Source of the DNA: Hyphomicrobiales bacterium
GTDB lineage: Bacteria; Pseudomonadota; Alphaproteobacteria; Rhizobiales; Rhizobiaceae
Assembly (NCBI GenBank): GCA_900466945.1
Contig: UBNV01000011.1
Coordinates: 62,001 to 126,000 of the forward strand
DNA length: 64,000 nt
Reading direction: 5' to 3'
Part shown: piece after piece, positions 53,105-62,841 of the stretch
Numbering within the stretch: the stretch's first letter is position 1
Layout of the letters: every line of letters starts with the position of its first letter
Made by a program: the position numbers and the translations under genes
Notes under the pieces: generated by a model
Databases searched by the model: none
Seen by the model: the letters and a program-made list of their open reading frames with translations, nothing else
Told to the model about the DNA's origin: nothing

Positions 53105-54016
53105 ATGGATCGCATCGACGCAATGCGTGTCTTCCTCAAAATCGTCGAGACAGGCAGTCTGTCAGCTGCGGCCAGAGCTCTTCACTCCCCATTGCCAACT
53201 GTCAGTCGAAAAATCGCCGATCTTGAGAAGCTGCTTGGCGCAACACTGATTACGAGGACAAACCGTAGCGTTATCCTGACGGATGCGGGCCGGCAGTATC
53301 TCAGCGCAGCCCGGGATATTCTTGAGCGGATCGAAGAGGCTGAGCGACAGGCTTCAGGGGAATATCTCACCCCGAAGGGTGATTTGACGGTCACCGCGCC
53401 AATCGTCTTCGGCAGATTGCACCTACTGCCCGTGATTGGCGATTTTCTGAAGGCTTTCCCCGATATCAATATGCAATTGACGCTCAGCGATCGGAACACC
53501 AATTTGGCTGAGGACTATGTTGACGTCGCTTTGCGTATCGGAGAACTGGCGGATTCAAGTCTGATGGCCCTCCGTCTCGGACGCGTAAGAAACACCATCT
53601 ACGCCAGCCCAGAGTATCTGAACGCGCGTTCCACACCCGTCCATCCACGTGATCTGCGTACTCACCAATGCATCGCTTTTGAAGGCGTGCAATCCTCCCA
53701 GTCTTGGCCTTTCCAGGATGGAAAGAAGGTGTCATCTGTCGACATTCGTCCTCGCCTTTCGGTCAACACCGCGGAAGCTGCTGTCGATGCAGCCGCTTCC
53801 GGGCTCGGATTAACTCGAGTGATGTCTTATCAGGCAAGCAAGTTGGTTGACCAAGGTCTGCTCCAGCCTGTCTTGGAAGAATTTGAACTCCCAGCGTCCC
53901 CAGTGCATTTGCTTTACCTTCCAAACGGACTCCTACCACTCAAGCTGCGCACCTTCCTGGATTTCGCCGCGCCGCGACTGCGCACAGCTCTGAACAGCCC
54001 AGTCGATCCTACTTGA
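53105..54016 (+). CDS. LysR-family transcriptional regulator
   Basis: The 303-aa product has the LysR N-terminal winged helix (MRVFLKIVETGSLSAAARAL, then SRKIADLEKLLGATLITRTN) and a two-lobe effector domain of the CrgA/AaeR-like branch (LTLSDRNTNLAEDYVDVALR). ATG 53105 is the start with the canonical N-terminus. It faces the GST/flavoprotein pair across 117 nt and probably activates it and represses itself. No T-N11-A box is obvious; CGGCTCAAGCCG at 53013-53024 is a weak candidate. Confidence 0.92.
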   Translation: MDRIDAMRVFLKIVETGSLSAAARALHSPLPTVSRKIADLEKLLGATLITRTNRSVILTDAGRQYLSAARDILERIEEAERQASGEYLTPKGDLTVTAPIVFGRLHLLPVIGDFLKAFPDINMQLTLSDRNTNLAEDYVDVALRIGELADSSLMALRLGRVRNTIYASPEYLNARSTPVHPRDLRTHQCIAFEGVQSSQSWPFQDGKKVSSVDIRPRLSVNTAEAAVDAAASGLGLTRVMSYQASKLVDQGLLQPVLEEFELPASPVHLLYLPNGLLPLKLRTFLDFAAPRLRTALNSPVDPT

Positions 54017-54196
54017 CCCCGTAAACTGGCCGATCACCGCGGATTCCAGGCAGCACATACTCCCGGGCGACCGACCATCAGACGATGTTACCGGAGACGT
54101 ACTGAAGTTATCCGTGACCGTTGAAGGTCTTCAACGGCTCATCCGTTTTAGGCGCTTTTACAGACATTTGGTATCCGCAGCTAATGTGGCAACGGT

Positions 54197-54808
54197 CTAA
54201 ATCGCCTTAAGCCCGGCCAATAACGCATCTACCTGCCGTTGGAGTTGGACCCTGGTAATTCGACGCCTTGTCACGATCATCCCCCAGTAAAGGGATGCGG
54301 GGATCATATCCATCGCCAGTTCCCGGTCGATTCCGGCGCGCAGTTCTCCCCGGGCAACAGCTCGCTCAATCAGCGATGTTCCGCCCTGCCGGCGCGATAC
54401 AGACAAGTCCCTCAACACTGAGACAAGCTCCGAGCCACGAGACGCTTCTGCATAGAGATCGGGCAGTATTCTGCGCACCAGCCGATGGCGAAGTGCCCGT
54501 CTTAACATGAGCAGGTAGGCTTCTAGGTCGCCCGTGAGCGTGCCATGATCGGTTACATCCGTCAGTATTTTGCCATACTTCTCGGCCGCTTCGGCCGCAA
54601 TTGCGACTTTGGATGGCCAGCGCCGGTAAATGGCAGCTTTTCCCGCTTCTGCGCGCGCTGCGACCCGTTCCAAGCTCAGTGCGGCATATCCATGAGAGGC
54701 CCATTCCTCGAGAAAAGCCCGCAGAAGAGCATCTGTGACTTCGTCACGCATAACGGCTGCCCCGCTCGGACGCCGCTTACTTTTTTCGTCGAGACGGTTG
54801 CGTTCCAT
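54197..54808 (-). CDS. TetR-family transcriptional regulator
   Basis: The 203-aa product has a TetR DNA-binding domain at about residues 20-70 (AFLEEWASHGYAALSLERVA, EAGKAAIYRRWPSKVAI) and a helical C-terminal ligand domain. The start codon region itself (ATGGAACG) contains half of the palindrome motif found at 54829-54846. It is divergent from the SnoaL-like gene, which it probably represses. The 180 nt after LysR (54017-54196) show no gene. Confidence 0.92.
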   Translation of the reverse strand: MERNRLDEKSKRRPSGAAVMRDEVTDALLRAFLEEWASHGYAALSLERVAARAEAGKAAIYRRWPSKVAIAAEAAEKYGKILTDVTDHGTLTGDLEAYLLMLRRALRHRLVRRILPDLYAEASRGSELVSVLRDLSVSRRQGGTSLIERAVARGELRAGIDRELAMDMIPASLYWGMIVTRRRITRVQLQRQVDALLAGLKAI

Positions 54809-54828
54809 TCGTTTTATCCCATATTCGT

Positions 54829-54846
54829 CGGAACGGTATCGTTCCG
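54829..54846. promoter_or_regulatory. TetR-type operator
   Basis: CGGAACG-GTAT-CGTTCCG is a perfect inverted repeat with 7-bp arms, 21 nt upstream of the tetR start and 20 nt upstream of the SnoaL-like start. The half-site CGTTCC occurs again at the tetR start codon. One site here could control both directions. Confidence 0.75.
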
Positions 54847-54866
54847 TTGAAAAGGAGTAAAGAGAA

Positions 54867-55307
54867 ATGTCCCATTCGATCGATCAGTTTCCAAGTCTAT
54901 CCTCCCTGTTGCGGGAAGCCCTGGGAGACAAACTGGCACCCAACGCGCAAACACTTCTTGATATGTGCTCCGAGGATGTCGTGTTTGAATTCCCGTATCA
55001 CCCGGCGGGCTTTCAAGAGCGGGTGGAAGGCCGGACAGCGCTAGAAGCCTATCTTCCGACAGTGTCGAAACTCATTTCGATTGAGTCCATGACGCTCAAC
55101 CATGCGTTCATTTCGGTGGAAGGTGACATGGCGGCAATCGAGTTCAGCTGCAAGGGCCACTCGCACGAAACCAATGCCCGCTACGATCAGGACTACGTAT
55201 CAATCATTGAGCTTAAGGAGGGTCGAATTTCGCGCTACCGCGACTACTGGAACCCACTCGTTGTTCTCTCAGCAATTGAGAGTGCGCCTTCAGCGGACAA
55301 TCATTGA
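54867..55307 (+). CDS. SnoaL-like / NTF2-fold protein
   Basis: The 146-aa product has the fold's usual layout: LLDMCSEDVVFEFPYHPAGF, a middle section, and closing strands DYVSIIELKEGRISRYRDYW. The ATG follows AAGGAGTAAAGAGAA. Its stop is 14 nt before the NmrA-like start. Together they look like a small TetR-controlled detoxification or modification operon. Unrelated in detail to the SnoaL-like protein at 10169. Confidence 0.85.
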   Translation: MSHSIDQFPSLSSLLREALGDKLAPNAQTLLDMCSEDVVFEFPYHPAGFQERVEGRTALEAYLPTVSKLISIESMTLNHAFISVEGDMAAIEFSCKGHSHETNARYDQDYVSIIELKEGRISRYRDYWNPLVVLSAIESAPSADNH

Positions 55308-55321
55308 GAGGAGGCGGTACC

Positions 55322-56173
55322 ATGACAGCTCAGATCCTAGTAATCGGCGGCAAGGGAAAAACAGGAAGACTTGTGGCTCAAGAGCTCCGACTGAGGGGAG
55401 TGCAAACAAGAATTGCCACCCGTTCGCCTTCAACTGATGATGACGTCGCCTTCGACTGGCAAGACCCTCGTACAGCGGAAGCGGCATTCGACGGCGTAAA
55501 CGCCGTCTATATTGTTGCTCCGACCAATGACAGCGATCATGGAACGATCGTTCCTCCCATCCTCGAGATGGCACGAAAGAGGGAGGTGCGACGCTTTGTT
55601 CTCCTGAGCGCGTCATCCCTTGAGGCAGGGGGACCGATGATGGGACAGATCCATTCCTATTTGCGGGATGAGGTTCCGGAATGGACGGTCTTACGGCCGA
55701 CGTGGTTCATGCAGAACTTCTCTGAGCAGCACCATCGCGAGACGATCCGGAACCAGAACGCAATCTACTCCGCAACGGGAACAGGTCGGATTGGTTTTAT
55801 CAACGCGGCCGATATCGCAAAGGCGGCTGTCAGCGCACTGTTGGAGAAGAACTCGTGGAACCGCGACTTCATACTGACAGGACCAGAAACCCTCTCCTAT
55901 GCGGATTTTGCAGAAAAGATCAGTGATGTAATCGGCCGAACCATAAAGCACATCAATCTGACCACATCCGAACTGGCAGGCCGGTACGTAAGGGCTGGAT
56001 TGGACCAAGCATATGCCAGAATCCTGGCAGAAATGGACGGCAGAATAAGCGAAGGAAGTGAGGATCAACTCAGCGATGGTGTGTTCGCTCTCACTGGCCG
56101 ACCTCCCTCAACCGCAACCGAATTCATCCGGGAACATAAAAACTCGTGGGTGCCCACAACCCAGAGGCGATGA
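55322..56173 (+). CDS. NmrA-like NAD(P)-binding protein
   Basis: The 283-aa product is an atypical short-chain dehydrogenase: the nucleotide motif is ILVIGGKGKTGRLVAQEL, followed by GVNAVYIVAPTNDSDHG, FVLLSASSLEAGG and WTVLRPTWFMQNF. The YxxxK pair is not conserved, as in NmrA-like and ergot-alkaloid-type proteins, which sense or reduce quinone-like compounds. ATG 55322 follows GGAGGCGG. Confidence 0.87.
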   Translation: MTAQILVIGGKGKTGRLVAQELRLRGVQTRIATRSPSTDDDVAFDWQDPRTAEAAFDGVNAVYIVAPTNDSDHGTIVPPILEMARKREVRRFVLLSASSLEAGGPMMGQIHSYLRDEVPEWTVLRPTWFMQNFSEQHHRETIRNQNAIYSATGTGRIGFINAADIAKAAVSALLEKNSWNRDFILTGPETLSYADFAEKISDVIGRTIKHINLTTSELAGRYVRAGLDQAYARILAEMDGRISEGSEDQLSDGVFALTGRPPSTATEFIREHKNSWVPTTQRR

Positions 56174-56191
56174 GTCAGAAGACGGACCGTT

Positions 56192-56740
56192 ATGGAAGCA
56201 GAACTCACACGAATTAATTATTCAATCGCTGTCCACCAGCTTGGCATACTGAAAGCACTTGTAGCCTATGATCCCCACATAGCGGGAACCCCACCTCTGG
56301 GCATACATACCGAAACCAGTGACATTGACATTCTTTTCTGCGCGCCGGAGCCCGAATCTTTCGTTGCGGACGTGTCGCAGTTCTACGAACACATGAGCGG
56401 ATTTCACATTTGGCAATGGACGTCAGAAGACCGCCCTGTCGTCGCCACGTTCCGTGCATATGGCTGGGATTTCGAACTATTCGCCAGCACACAGCCCGTT
56501 GCGCAGCAGTTCGGATGGCGTCACTTCAAAATTGAGCAGCGGTTGCTTTCGCTGGGAGGTGACAGCTTTAGAGGTGCGATACTGAAGCTACGTCGAGATG
56601 GCTTGAAGACCGAACCAGCGTTTTGGTCAGCGCTTAAGCGAGAGGGAGATGCGTACCTTGGGCTGCTCTCCCTAGAGCAAGCGACAGATGATGAGCTTCG
56701 CGCCGAGCTCGCCTCTGCCAGATTCGACATTCGAGCCTGA
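56192..56740 (+). CDS. DUF4269-like protein with nucleotidyltransferase fold
   Basis: The 182-aa product contains PPLGIHTETSDIDILFCAPE, the SDxD pattern of the nucleotidyltransferase-like DUF4269 family, then FAQ-type strands (DFELFASTQPVAQQFGWRHF) and a helical C-terminus. The ATG lies 18 nt after the NmrA stop, so it may belong to the TetR-controlled operon, although a link in function is not evident. The 197 nt after it hold no gene. Confidence 0.75.
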   Translation: MEAELTRINYSIAVHQLGILKALVAYDPHIAGTPPLGIHTETSDIDILFCAPEPESFVADVSQFYEHMSGFHIWQWTSEDRPVVATFRAYGWDFELFASTQPVAQQFGWRHFKIEQRLLSLGGDSFRGAILKLRRDGLKTEPAFWSALKREGDAYLGLLSLEQATDDELRAELASARFDIRA

Positions 56741-56937
56741 ATGACGTCATGGAGAAATGTCTACCAACAATTTTGCTGCCTGCATGGGGTGCTAGGCAAC
56801 CGTTGAAAGTCACCTAAATTCAGCATTGGACCAGCCACCTGAAGGGTCTCTCCACCGTGACCAGGTTCAACGTGTTCTATGACTACAACCGAGAAAACTG
56901 AACCCGGCTCTGGCGCTTTGATGCCTGAGTGTGCCTG

Positions 56938-57705
56938 TCAGGCTGCCTGTGCCGAGAGAAAAGCCTTCAGGCGGTCGCTTTGCGGCGCGCGCAGCACCTC
57001 ACGCGGATCACCCTCCTCTGCCACCACGCCCTGGCTCAAGAACAACACCTTGCTGGAGACTTCGCGAGCGAAATTCATTTCGTGGGTGACGACGATCATG
57101 GTGCGCCCCTCCTCTGCCAGGCTTCGCATGACGCGCAGCACTTCGCCGACAAGCTCGGGATCCAGCGCACTGGTCGGCTCGTCGAACAGGATGAGTTCCG
57201 GCTCCATAGCCAGCGCCCTGGCGATTGCCACGCGCTGTTGTTCCCCGCCAGACAGAAACGCAGGATAGGCATCCCGCCTATGCGACAGCCCGACTTTGGC
57301 GAGATAGAAGTCAGCCCGCTCGCCAGCCTCTGACCGCGTCAGCCCCTTGACGCGGGTTGGGCCCAGCATGACATTTTCACGGGCAGTCATATGCGCCCAA
57401 AGATTGAATTGCTGGAAAACCATGGTCACGCGGGCGCGGTGGGCGCGAAGCTCGGCCTCGTCGATCACAATGAGATCGCCGGCCCGATCTTTGCGGCAGG
57501 CAAGCGGCGCCCCGTCCAGCGCAATCGTACCGGACGTTGGCCGCTCCAGGAAATTCAGGCAGCGAAGAAAGGTACTCTTGCCGGATCCCGACGAACCAAT
57601 CATCGAGATGACATCACCTTTCTCTGCAGTCAGAGATACGCCCTTCAACACCTCAACGGCACCGAAAGACTTGTGAATGCTGTTTGCGGAGAGCATTGTC
57701 GTCAT
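56938..57705 (-). CDS. Polar amino-acid ABC importer ATPase (HisP/GlnQ class)
   Basis: The 255-aa product has Walker [10 protein letters not shown], the polar-amino-acid insert [20 protein letters not shown], signature LSGGEQQR, Walker [20 protein letters not shown] and [13 protein letters not shown] 57705 gives the canonical N-terminus; its ribosome site is weak and a long upstream frame is not protein-like. Last gene of a leftward operon that includes two permeases, the binding protein and a deacylase. Confidence 0.93.
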   Translation of the reverse strand: MTTMLSANSIHKSFGAVEVLKGVSLTAEKGDVISMIGSSGSGKSTFLRCLNFLERPTSGTIALDGAPLACRKDRAGDLIVIDEAELRAHRARVTMVFQQFNLWAHMTARENVMLGPTRVKGLTRSEAGERADFYLAKVGLSHRRDAYPAFLSGGEQQRVAIARALAMEPELILFDEPTSALDPELVGEVLRVMRSLAEEGRTMIVVTHEMNFAREVSSKVLFLSQGVVAEEGDPREVLRAPQSDRLKAFLSAQAA

Positions 57706-57713
57706 GGGTCTAC

Positions 57714-58826
57714 TCACGGACTGAGGAGTGGGCCGTCCCTGAAGGGACGGGCGCCGGCGATCTTGCCGAGCCGTTTGTGGATTTCCGCGATCCGGGTAGC
57801 CGGTCGCGCGTAAAAGACGCCGGATGTGCTGGCCCGGACGGGATGCAGATCGCCTGTCACAGGATCGGTGATCTCGGCAACGATCTCGCCCTCGCGCACC
57901 CGGTGCCCGAGCGGCACTGGATATGAGACAAGCCCAGCGACCGGTGCGACCAGCGCCTCCGACCCTGCAAGCGGTGTCGGCTCGCACAATAGCGCCGGGA
58001 TAGTCGAATGGCCCGCCAGCACGCCAACGTAGCGGAGATAATCGATCAGAGCCGCGGCGTCGTCAGCTGCGACCTTGCGGACGACATCCATGCGCCCCCG
58101 CAGCTCAAGCGTGCAGCTGGTGCAGCCCTGCGGAATGACATTGTCGGGAAAAGCCTTGGCGATTGCGCCCCACGGCTTGGTCAGGGCCTCATCGAAAGGC
58201 TCACCGCCGGAGACATCGGCCACGAGCACGGCGCGGCAGCGGGTTAGTGCTGCAAGCGGAAGTACACGCTCCAGCGAAACCGGCTGTGTGTACAAGTGCA
58301 CCTCGGCCTCGCCATCGCAATGCAGATCAATGACCACATCGGCTGGTAGAGCAAGCCGCAACAGCGCATGGCGCAACCGGTCGCTCGGCGCGGATGGTAC
58401 GATCGTTTCAAGCGCCTGAAGCAGCGCCTGCCGGATCCGAGCCGTATTCGATTTAGGATCATCGGTGAGCATGTCGCCGACCAGCGTTATCGCCTGCGCA
58501 GTCAGATCCGGATAATCACGGTTGAAGTTGCGGCCATCATAATGGTCGAAACGGCCTTGCTGGTCCCCATACAGGAACTGCCCAAGTGCAAGCGGATTGG
58601 CCGCTGGCACGACGGTCACCCGCCCGCCAATCTTGCCCGCCCGATCTTCCTCTATCAGTCGATCGACCAGAATGCGTGCCGCCAGCATGCCCGGTCCCTC
58701 ATCAGCATGCAATCCGCCCTGGACATAGACATGCGGACCGACGTTGCCGTCGCCGAAACTGAACCAGGTCAGCCGATGGATGGTGCCCGTTCCGCGTCCG
58801 GGAATATCGATGAAATGTTCATGCAT
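57714..58826 (-). CDS. Succinylglutamate desuccinylase/aspartoacylase-family hydrolase
   Basis: The 370-aa product has the zinc motif [10 protein letters not shown] (HxxE), Asn-Arg in RNFNRDYP, and the further His in [11 protein letters not shown]-terminal beta-domain follows ([20 protein letters not shown]), the layout of AstE/AspA-like metal hydrolases that cut N-acyl groups from amino acids. It lies inside a polar amino-acid ABC operon, 8 nt before the ATPase, so an imported N-acyl amino acid is a likely substrate. Related enzymes work in ectoine breakdown, but no ectoine genes are adjacent. Confidence 0.88.
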   Translation of the reverse strand: MHEHFIDIPGRGTGTIHRLTWFSFGDGNVGPHVYVQGGLHADEGPGMLAARILVDRLIEEDRAGKIGGRVTVVPAANPLALGQFLYGDQQGRFDHYDGRNFNRDYPDLTAQAITLVGDMLTDDPKSNTARIRQALLQALETIVPSAPSDRLRHALLRLALPADVVIDLHCDGEAEVHLYTQPVSLERVLPLAALTRCRAVLVADVSGGEPFDEALTKPWGAIAKAFPDNVIPQGCTSCTLELRGRMDVVRKVAADDAAALIDYLRYVGVLAGHSTIPALLCEPTPLAGSEALVAPVAGLVSYPVPLGHRVREGEIVAEITDPVTGDLHPVRASTSGVFYARPATRIAEIHKRLGKIAGARPFRDGPLLSP

Positions 58827-59550
58827 GGATGGGTTCCGCAGCTACCACCTTGGTCGCGCTGGTGCGTGGGTCAAGGTGGCGAAGATAGTGACGCTCCAGA
58901 AGGCGGAACGTCTGGGTGAGAATGATCGTGAGCGCCAGATAGAATACGGCTGCCATACCGAAGCTTTCCGGCAGGACGAGGTAATTCGTGTAGACGTCGC
59001 GGGCAACGCGCAGGATCTCGACGATGGTCACTGTGCTGGCAAGGGCGGTCGCGTGCATCATCTGTACCACCTCGTTGCCATATTGGGGCAGTGCCCGGCG
59101 CCAGGCGCCCGGCCAGAAGACATCGCGCAGAACCTGCAGTCGGCTGAGTCCGATTGCCCGAGCCGCCTCGATCTCGCCAGCGGGCGTTGCCCGGATGGCA
59201 CCTGCGAACATCTCCGTCGTATAGGCGGTGGTGTTGAGGGTGAAGGCGAGCCAGGCGCAGAACCAGGGACTGCGCAAGACCGGCCAGATCGCGCTTTCGC
59301 GGATCACTTCGAACTGCGGCAGGCCATAGTAGATGATGAAGAGCTGCACCAAGAGCGGCGTGCCCCTGATGACATAGGTATAGGTCCAGACCGGTATCCT
59401 CGCCCAGGGATTTGCCGAGGCGCGTGCGACCGACAAGGGGATTGACAGCACCAGGCCAGCCGAGATCGACAGCACGAGAAGAAGAAGCGTGATCCACAGT
59501 CCGTCGATGAAGAAGGGCAGCGTCTCGGATACGATTTGCCAGTTGATCAT
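58819..59550 (-). CDS. Polar amino-acid ABC permease (HisM class)
   Basis: The 243-aa membrane protein has GLWITLLLLVLSISAGLVLS, YVIRGTPLLVQLFIIYYGL and the coupling loop EIEAARAIGLSRLQVLRDVF. It overlaps the second permease by four bases and the deacylase gene by 8 bases. Confidence 0.92.
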   Translation of the reverse strand: MINWQIVSETLPFFIDGLWITLLLLVLSISAGLVLSIPLSVARASANPWARIPVWTYTYVIRGTPLLVQLFIIYYGLPQFEVIRESAIWPVLRSPWFCAWLAFTLNTTAYTTEMFAGAIRATPAGEIEAARAIGLSRLQVLRDVFWPGAWRRALPQYGNEVVQMMHATALASTVTIVEILRVARDVYTNYLVLPESFGMAAVFYLALTIILTQTFRLLERHYLRHLDPRTSATKVVAAEPIHA

Positions 59551-60236
59551 CGAAGGGCCTCCCGACGAACGCCTCTGGAGAAACGGCGCTCGACCATCGA
59601 AAGAACGAGGATCGAGACGGTGGTCACGGCGAGATAGATGGCTCCTGTCAGGGCATAGAAGGTAAACGGCGCACGCGTGGCAGCCGATGCGAGACCCGCC
59701 CTGTGCACCATGTCATCGAGCCCGATGATCGAGACAAGCGCGGTCGCCTTCAGCATGACCAGCCAGTTGTTGGTGAAGCCAGGGATCGCATGGCGGATCA
59801 TCTGTGGCAGGGTGATGTTGGTGAGCACCTGCAGGCGCGTCAGCCCGCAGGCATAGCCCGCCTCGATCTGGCCACGCGGAATGGCGAGGATCGCGCCACG
59901 AAAGGTCTCGGTCAGATAGGCACCGAAGACGAAACCGAGGGTCAACGTACCGGCCGCGAAGGGGTTGATCTCGATGTAACCCCAGCCGCGGGCATCGGCT
60001 ATCCGATTGAGCAGGATCTGCCCGCCATAGAAGACGCCAAGCATCAGAAGCAGATCGGGCAGAGAGCGTACAACGGTGGTGTAGGCATTAGCGGCTCCTC
60101 GTAAAAACGGCGAGGCTGAGAGCTTTGCCATGGCGCCAATGAGACCGAAGACGCAAGCAACCAGAAGTGAGACTGAAGCTACCGAAAGGGTGACGCCGAG
60201 CCCCGCGACGATCATGGGCAGATATCCGTGGAACAT
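59547..60236 (-). CDS. Polar amino-acid ABC permease (HisQ class)
   Basis: The 229-aa membrane protein begins MFHGYLPMIVAGLGVTLSVA and has TTVVRSLPDLLLMLGVFYGG and the coupling loop GQIEAGYACGLTRLQVLTNI. ATG 60236 follows GGGAGG by about 4 nt, much better than a longer frame. It lies 64 nt after the binding-protein stop. Confidence 0.92.
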   Translation of the reverse strand: MFHGYLPMIVAGLGVTLSVASVSLLVACVFGLIGAMAKLSASPFLRGAANAYTTVVRSLPDLLLMLGVFYGGQILLNRIADARGWGYIEINPFAAGTLTLGFVFGAYLTETFRGAILAIPRGQIEAGYACGLTRLQVLTNITLPQMIRHAIPGFTNNWLVMLKATALVSIIGLDDMVHRAGLASAATRAPFTFYALTGAIYLAVTTVSILVLSMVERRFSRGVRREALR

Positions 60237-60300
60237 GTTACCTCCCGGGCAAGCCGCTCCACCGAATTCACGGCGGTGGAGCAACATGCAGGTTCGCCGA

Positions 60301-61077
60301 TCAGGGCTGCGCCGGCTTCGGCATGATGTCGAAATCAAAATACTTGGCCGAGATGGTCTTGTAGGTGCCATCCTGCATGACGGAGGAGAGGGCAGCGTTG
60401 ATGTCGCCCTTCAGTTTCTCCTCGCCCTTGCGGAGTGCGATACCCACCCCGCCATCGGTGCTTTCGGTGAGCGTGATAGCCTCGCCGACTTGCGAAAAGC
60501 CTTTGCCTTCCGGCTGCTTCAGGAAACTTTCTCCCGACACGACGGAGGACCCGAATGCAATGTCTCCGCGGCCGGCCGCAAGTTCGAGATACACAGCCGT
60601 CTCCTTGTCAACCAAGAGGGCCTCGCTGTCGGGATAGTTTGCAGCGATGTAATCAGCCCGAGGGCTGTTGCGCAGCACAATGATCGTCTTGCCCTTCAGA
60701 TCCTCGGGTGAGTACCCGGTAAAAGCACCTTCCTTGGCGACAAAACGAGAGGGCACATCGTAGTAAGGATCAGAGAAATCGACGACCTGCTTGCGCTTGT
60801 CTGTGATCGTCATGGAGGCGACGATTACGTCAAACTTCTTGGCGTTGAGAGCCGGGATCATCCCATCCCACTCCTGCTGGACCATTTCGCAGGTGACCTG
60901 CATCTTGGCGCAGAGAGCCTCTGCAATCTCGATATCGAACCCGGACAGCTTGCCGTCAGCAGCCACTTGGCTGAACGGCGGATAGTTGCCCTCCACCCCG
61001 ATGCGCAGCGTGTCCGCATGGGCTACGCTGGCGCCGAGAATAAGTGTAATCACGGAGCATGCTGTTATGAAGCGCAT
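60301..61077 (-). CDS. Periplasmic binding protein, family 3 (polar amino acids)
   Basis: The 258-aa product has a signal peptide (MRFITACSVITLILGASVAH then ADT) and the family 3 opening LRIGVEGNYPPFSQVAADGK, followed by GFDIEIAEALCAKM and VASMTITDKRKQVVDFSDPY. ATG 61077 follows GGGAGG by about 9 nt. First gene of the leftward operon; it faces rpiR-like 61158 across 80 nt. Confidence 0.93.
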   Translation of the reverse strand: MRFITACSVITLILGASVAHADTLRIGVEGNYPPFSQVAADGKLSGFDIEIAEALCAKMQVTCEMVQQEWDGMIPALNAKKFDVIVASMTITDKRKQVVDFSDPYYDVPSRFVAKEGAFTGYSPEDLKGKTIIVLRNSPRADYIAANYPDSEALLVDKETAVYLELAAGRGDIAFGSSVVSGESFLKQPEGKGFSQVGEAITLTESTDGGVGIALRKGEEKLKGDINAALSSVMQDGTYKTISAKYFDFDIMPKPAQP

Positions 61078-61110
61078 AGGAAACGACCTCCCTGTTCTCT
61101 TTCCTGCACC

Positions 61111-61153
61111 TTGACGATGGCAACAGATTTTCAGATAGTCAACAGGTGAAAAT
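61111..61153 (+). promoter_or_regulatory. Promoter and inverted repeat between the binding-protein and RpiR genes
   Basis: TTGACG (61111-61116) and GATAGT (61134-61139) with a 17-nt spacer could drive the rightward regulator gene. ATTTTCA (61127-61133) and TGAAAAT (61147-61153) form a perfect 7-bp inverted repeat with a 13-nt gap that overlaps the -10 and the ribosome site. A TGAAA/TTTCA-type repeat suits RpiR-family binding; inferred. Confidence 0.45.
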
Positions 61154-61157
61154 AAAT

Positions 61158-62063
61158 ATGTCACCATCTCCGTCGTCATGGTCGGCCGAAGCCGATCGCC
61201 GCTTCAACTCCTCGCCGCTTGGCCGGAAGGTTCTGTCGCTGCTCAAGGAGGGCTCGCCATCCCAGCGCGGACTATCCGAATTTATCCTGCGTGACCCGAT
61301 CTTTGTCGCCACCCATGGCATCGAGGATGTCGCAAAGAATTCAACGATCTCTGCAAGCACCATCTCGCGCTATGTCCGCGACCTCGGCCTTTCCGGCTAT
61401 GCCGAGTTTCGAGCGGCCGTTGGCGAAACCGTGCACGCTTTGATCGCCCCAGTGAACAAACTTGGCGCCGAACTGGACAAGGCAAGCAACGGACAGGGGG
61501 CAGCCGAAGCGAGCCTCGGAAATGGACTGAGATCGATCGAAGCACTGACGGATCAAGAGACGGCCCGCACGATTCGCGAGGTGGCACAGCTCATCAAGAA
61601 TGCCCGCAACGTCTGGGTCATGGGGTTCGGGCTCTCGTCGCATCTGGCCGCGATGCTGACACTCGGTTTGCAGCCCTACCGTGACGGCGTCGTCAATGTC
61701 GTGCAATACGGTGGAACGGAAGTCGCCGCCGGGCGCTTGATGAGCGCAGGCCAAGGCGACCTCCTCATCGCCCTCGCCTTCCCGCGCTATTCAGCCGATG
61801 TGACCGATCTCGCCAACGCGGCGAAACGGGCAGGCGCCGATGTCGTGGCACTGACCGATTCCATCGCGTCACCCCTGGCAGCCGTCACCGACACTCTGCT
61901 TCTGGCACCTGCTCCGCATCCGCTGCTACCCTCGTCCTGCCTGCCCGCCCTTGCCCTGATCGAAGCCCTTGTATCGGAATTCCTGGTCTCGGACCCCGCC
62001 CATGTCGAGCGCGCGGGCAGGCTTGCGGCCGCTATGGCTGCATACCTCTCGACAACATCATGA
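61158..62063 (+). CDS. MurR/RpiR-family transcriptional regulator
   Basis: The 301-aa product has an N-terminal HTH_6 domain (GLSEFILRDPIFVATHGIED, STISASTISRYVRDLGLSGY) and a C-terminal SIS domain (ARNVWVMGFGLSSHLAAMLT, GDLLIALAFPRYSADV). SIS domains usually bind phosphosugars, so an amino-acid operon is a less usual partner. ATG 61158 with AGGTGA upstream is preferred; GTG 61146 is possible. Divergent from the amino-acid ABC operon. Confidence 0.9.
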   Translation: MSPSPSSWSAEADRRFNSSPLGRKVLSLLKEGSPSQRGLSEFILRDPIFVATHGIEDVAKNSTISASTISRYVRDLGLSGYAEFRAAVGETVHALIAPVNKLGAELDKASNGQGAAEASLGNGLRSIEALTDQETARTIREVAQLIKNARNVWVMGFGLSSHLAAMLTLGLQPYRDGVVNVVQYGGTEVAAGRLMSAGQGDLLIALAFPRYSADVTDLANAAKRAGADVVALTDSIASPLAAVTDTLLLAPAPHPLLPSSCLPALALIEALVSEFLVSDPAHVERAGRLAAAMAAYLSTTS

Positions 62064-62195
62064 GAGACAGCACGAAGCTGGATTTTCATTGAGCGCATGG
62101 AAAGAGAAAGGATATGGCGCTGTGAGCGGATCCGAACCGTCGACCTGTCAGTCGTTCGAACACGAGCAGGCCGATCAGAGCGGCAAAACACGCAT

Positions 62196-62681
62196 CTAGT
62201 TAGTTGGAATTTCCGCAAGGGGGCCGACAGGAGACTGTCCGCTTCTGGCGGACGAACCCCAGAAACGGACACCTCGTATCCGCGAGGAGATAGCCCAAAT
62301 CCCGGTACGCTCCGCTAACTCTAGGGCATCTTCAATGTCGACGCCGAGAGATCGGACTGTGTTCTCGATCTTGGTGTGCCCCAGCAAGATTTGGATCGCC
62401 CGAAAATTACCCGTCGCCTTGTAAATATTTAGGGCTTTGGTCCTACGGAGCGAATGGGTGCTGGAGTCTTCTCGCCTGAGCCCTATCGCGTTAATCCATT
62501 CATCGACCAAGCGTGCGTACTGGCACTTGCTCAGGTGGCTACGATGGTCAGTCCGATTGGGGAAAGCGTAATTATCGACGGAGCCGCCTCTTCGTTCCAG
62601 CCATGAGAGCAAACTTGACCTGACATCCGCCGTGATGTGGAAATCGACTGGGCGGCCATGCTTGGACGCGATTGGACACAT
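62196..62681 (-). pseudogene. Tyrosine recombinase fragment without its catalytic tyrosine
   Basis: The frame encodes the catalytic domain end of a phage-type integrase: GRPVDFHITADVRSSLLSWL, then THSLRRTKALNIYKATGNFR (HxxR) and ILLGHTKIENTVRSLGVDIE. Homologues have Tyr where this has Ser in TVRSLGV, so DNA cleavage is lost. The N-terminal half is missing; upstream bases to about 62750 continue in an open frame but without the catalytic Arg region. A remnant of a mobile element. Confidence 0.8.
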
Positions 62682-62841
62682 GTCGCTTTGCCGTGTGACT
62701 TCGTCATACGTAGCCGAATGCGAGCGGTGTATCGACTCGACTGGTTAGGGGCCGAATACGACAACGCGTGCGGAATTATGGGCGATATCCGATGCTTTCC
62801 TCGGGGCCCCAGCGATCTGTTCTCCTTGAGCCAATTCGGAC

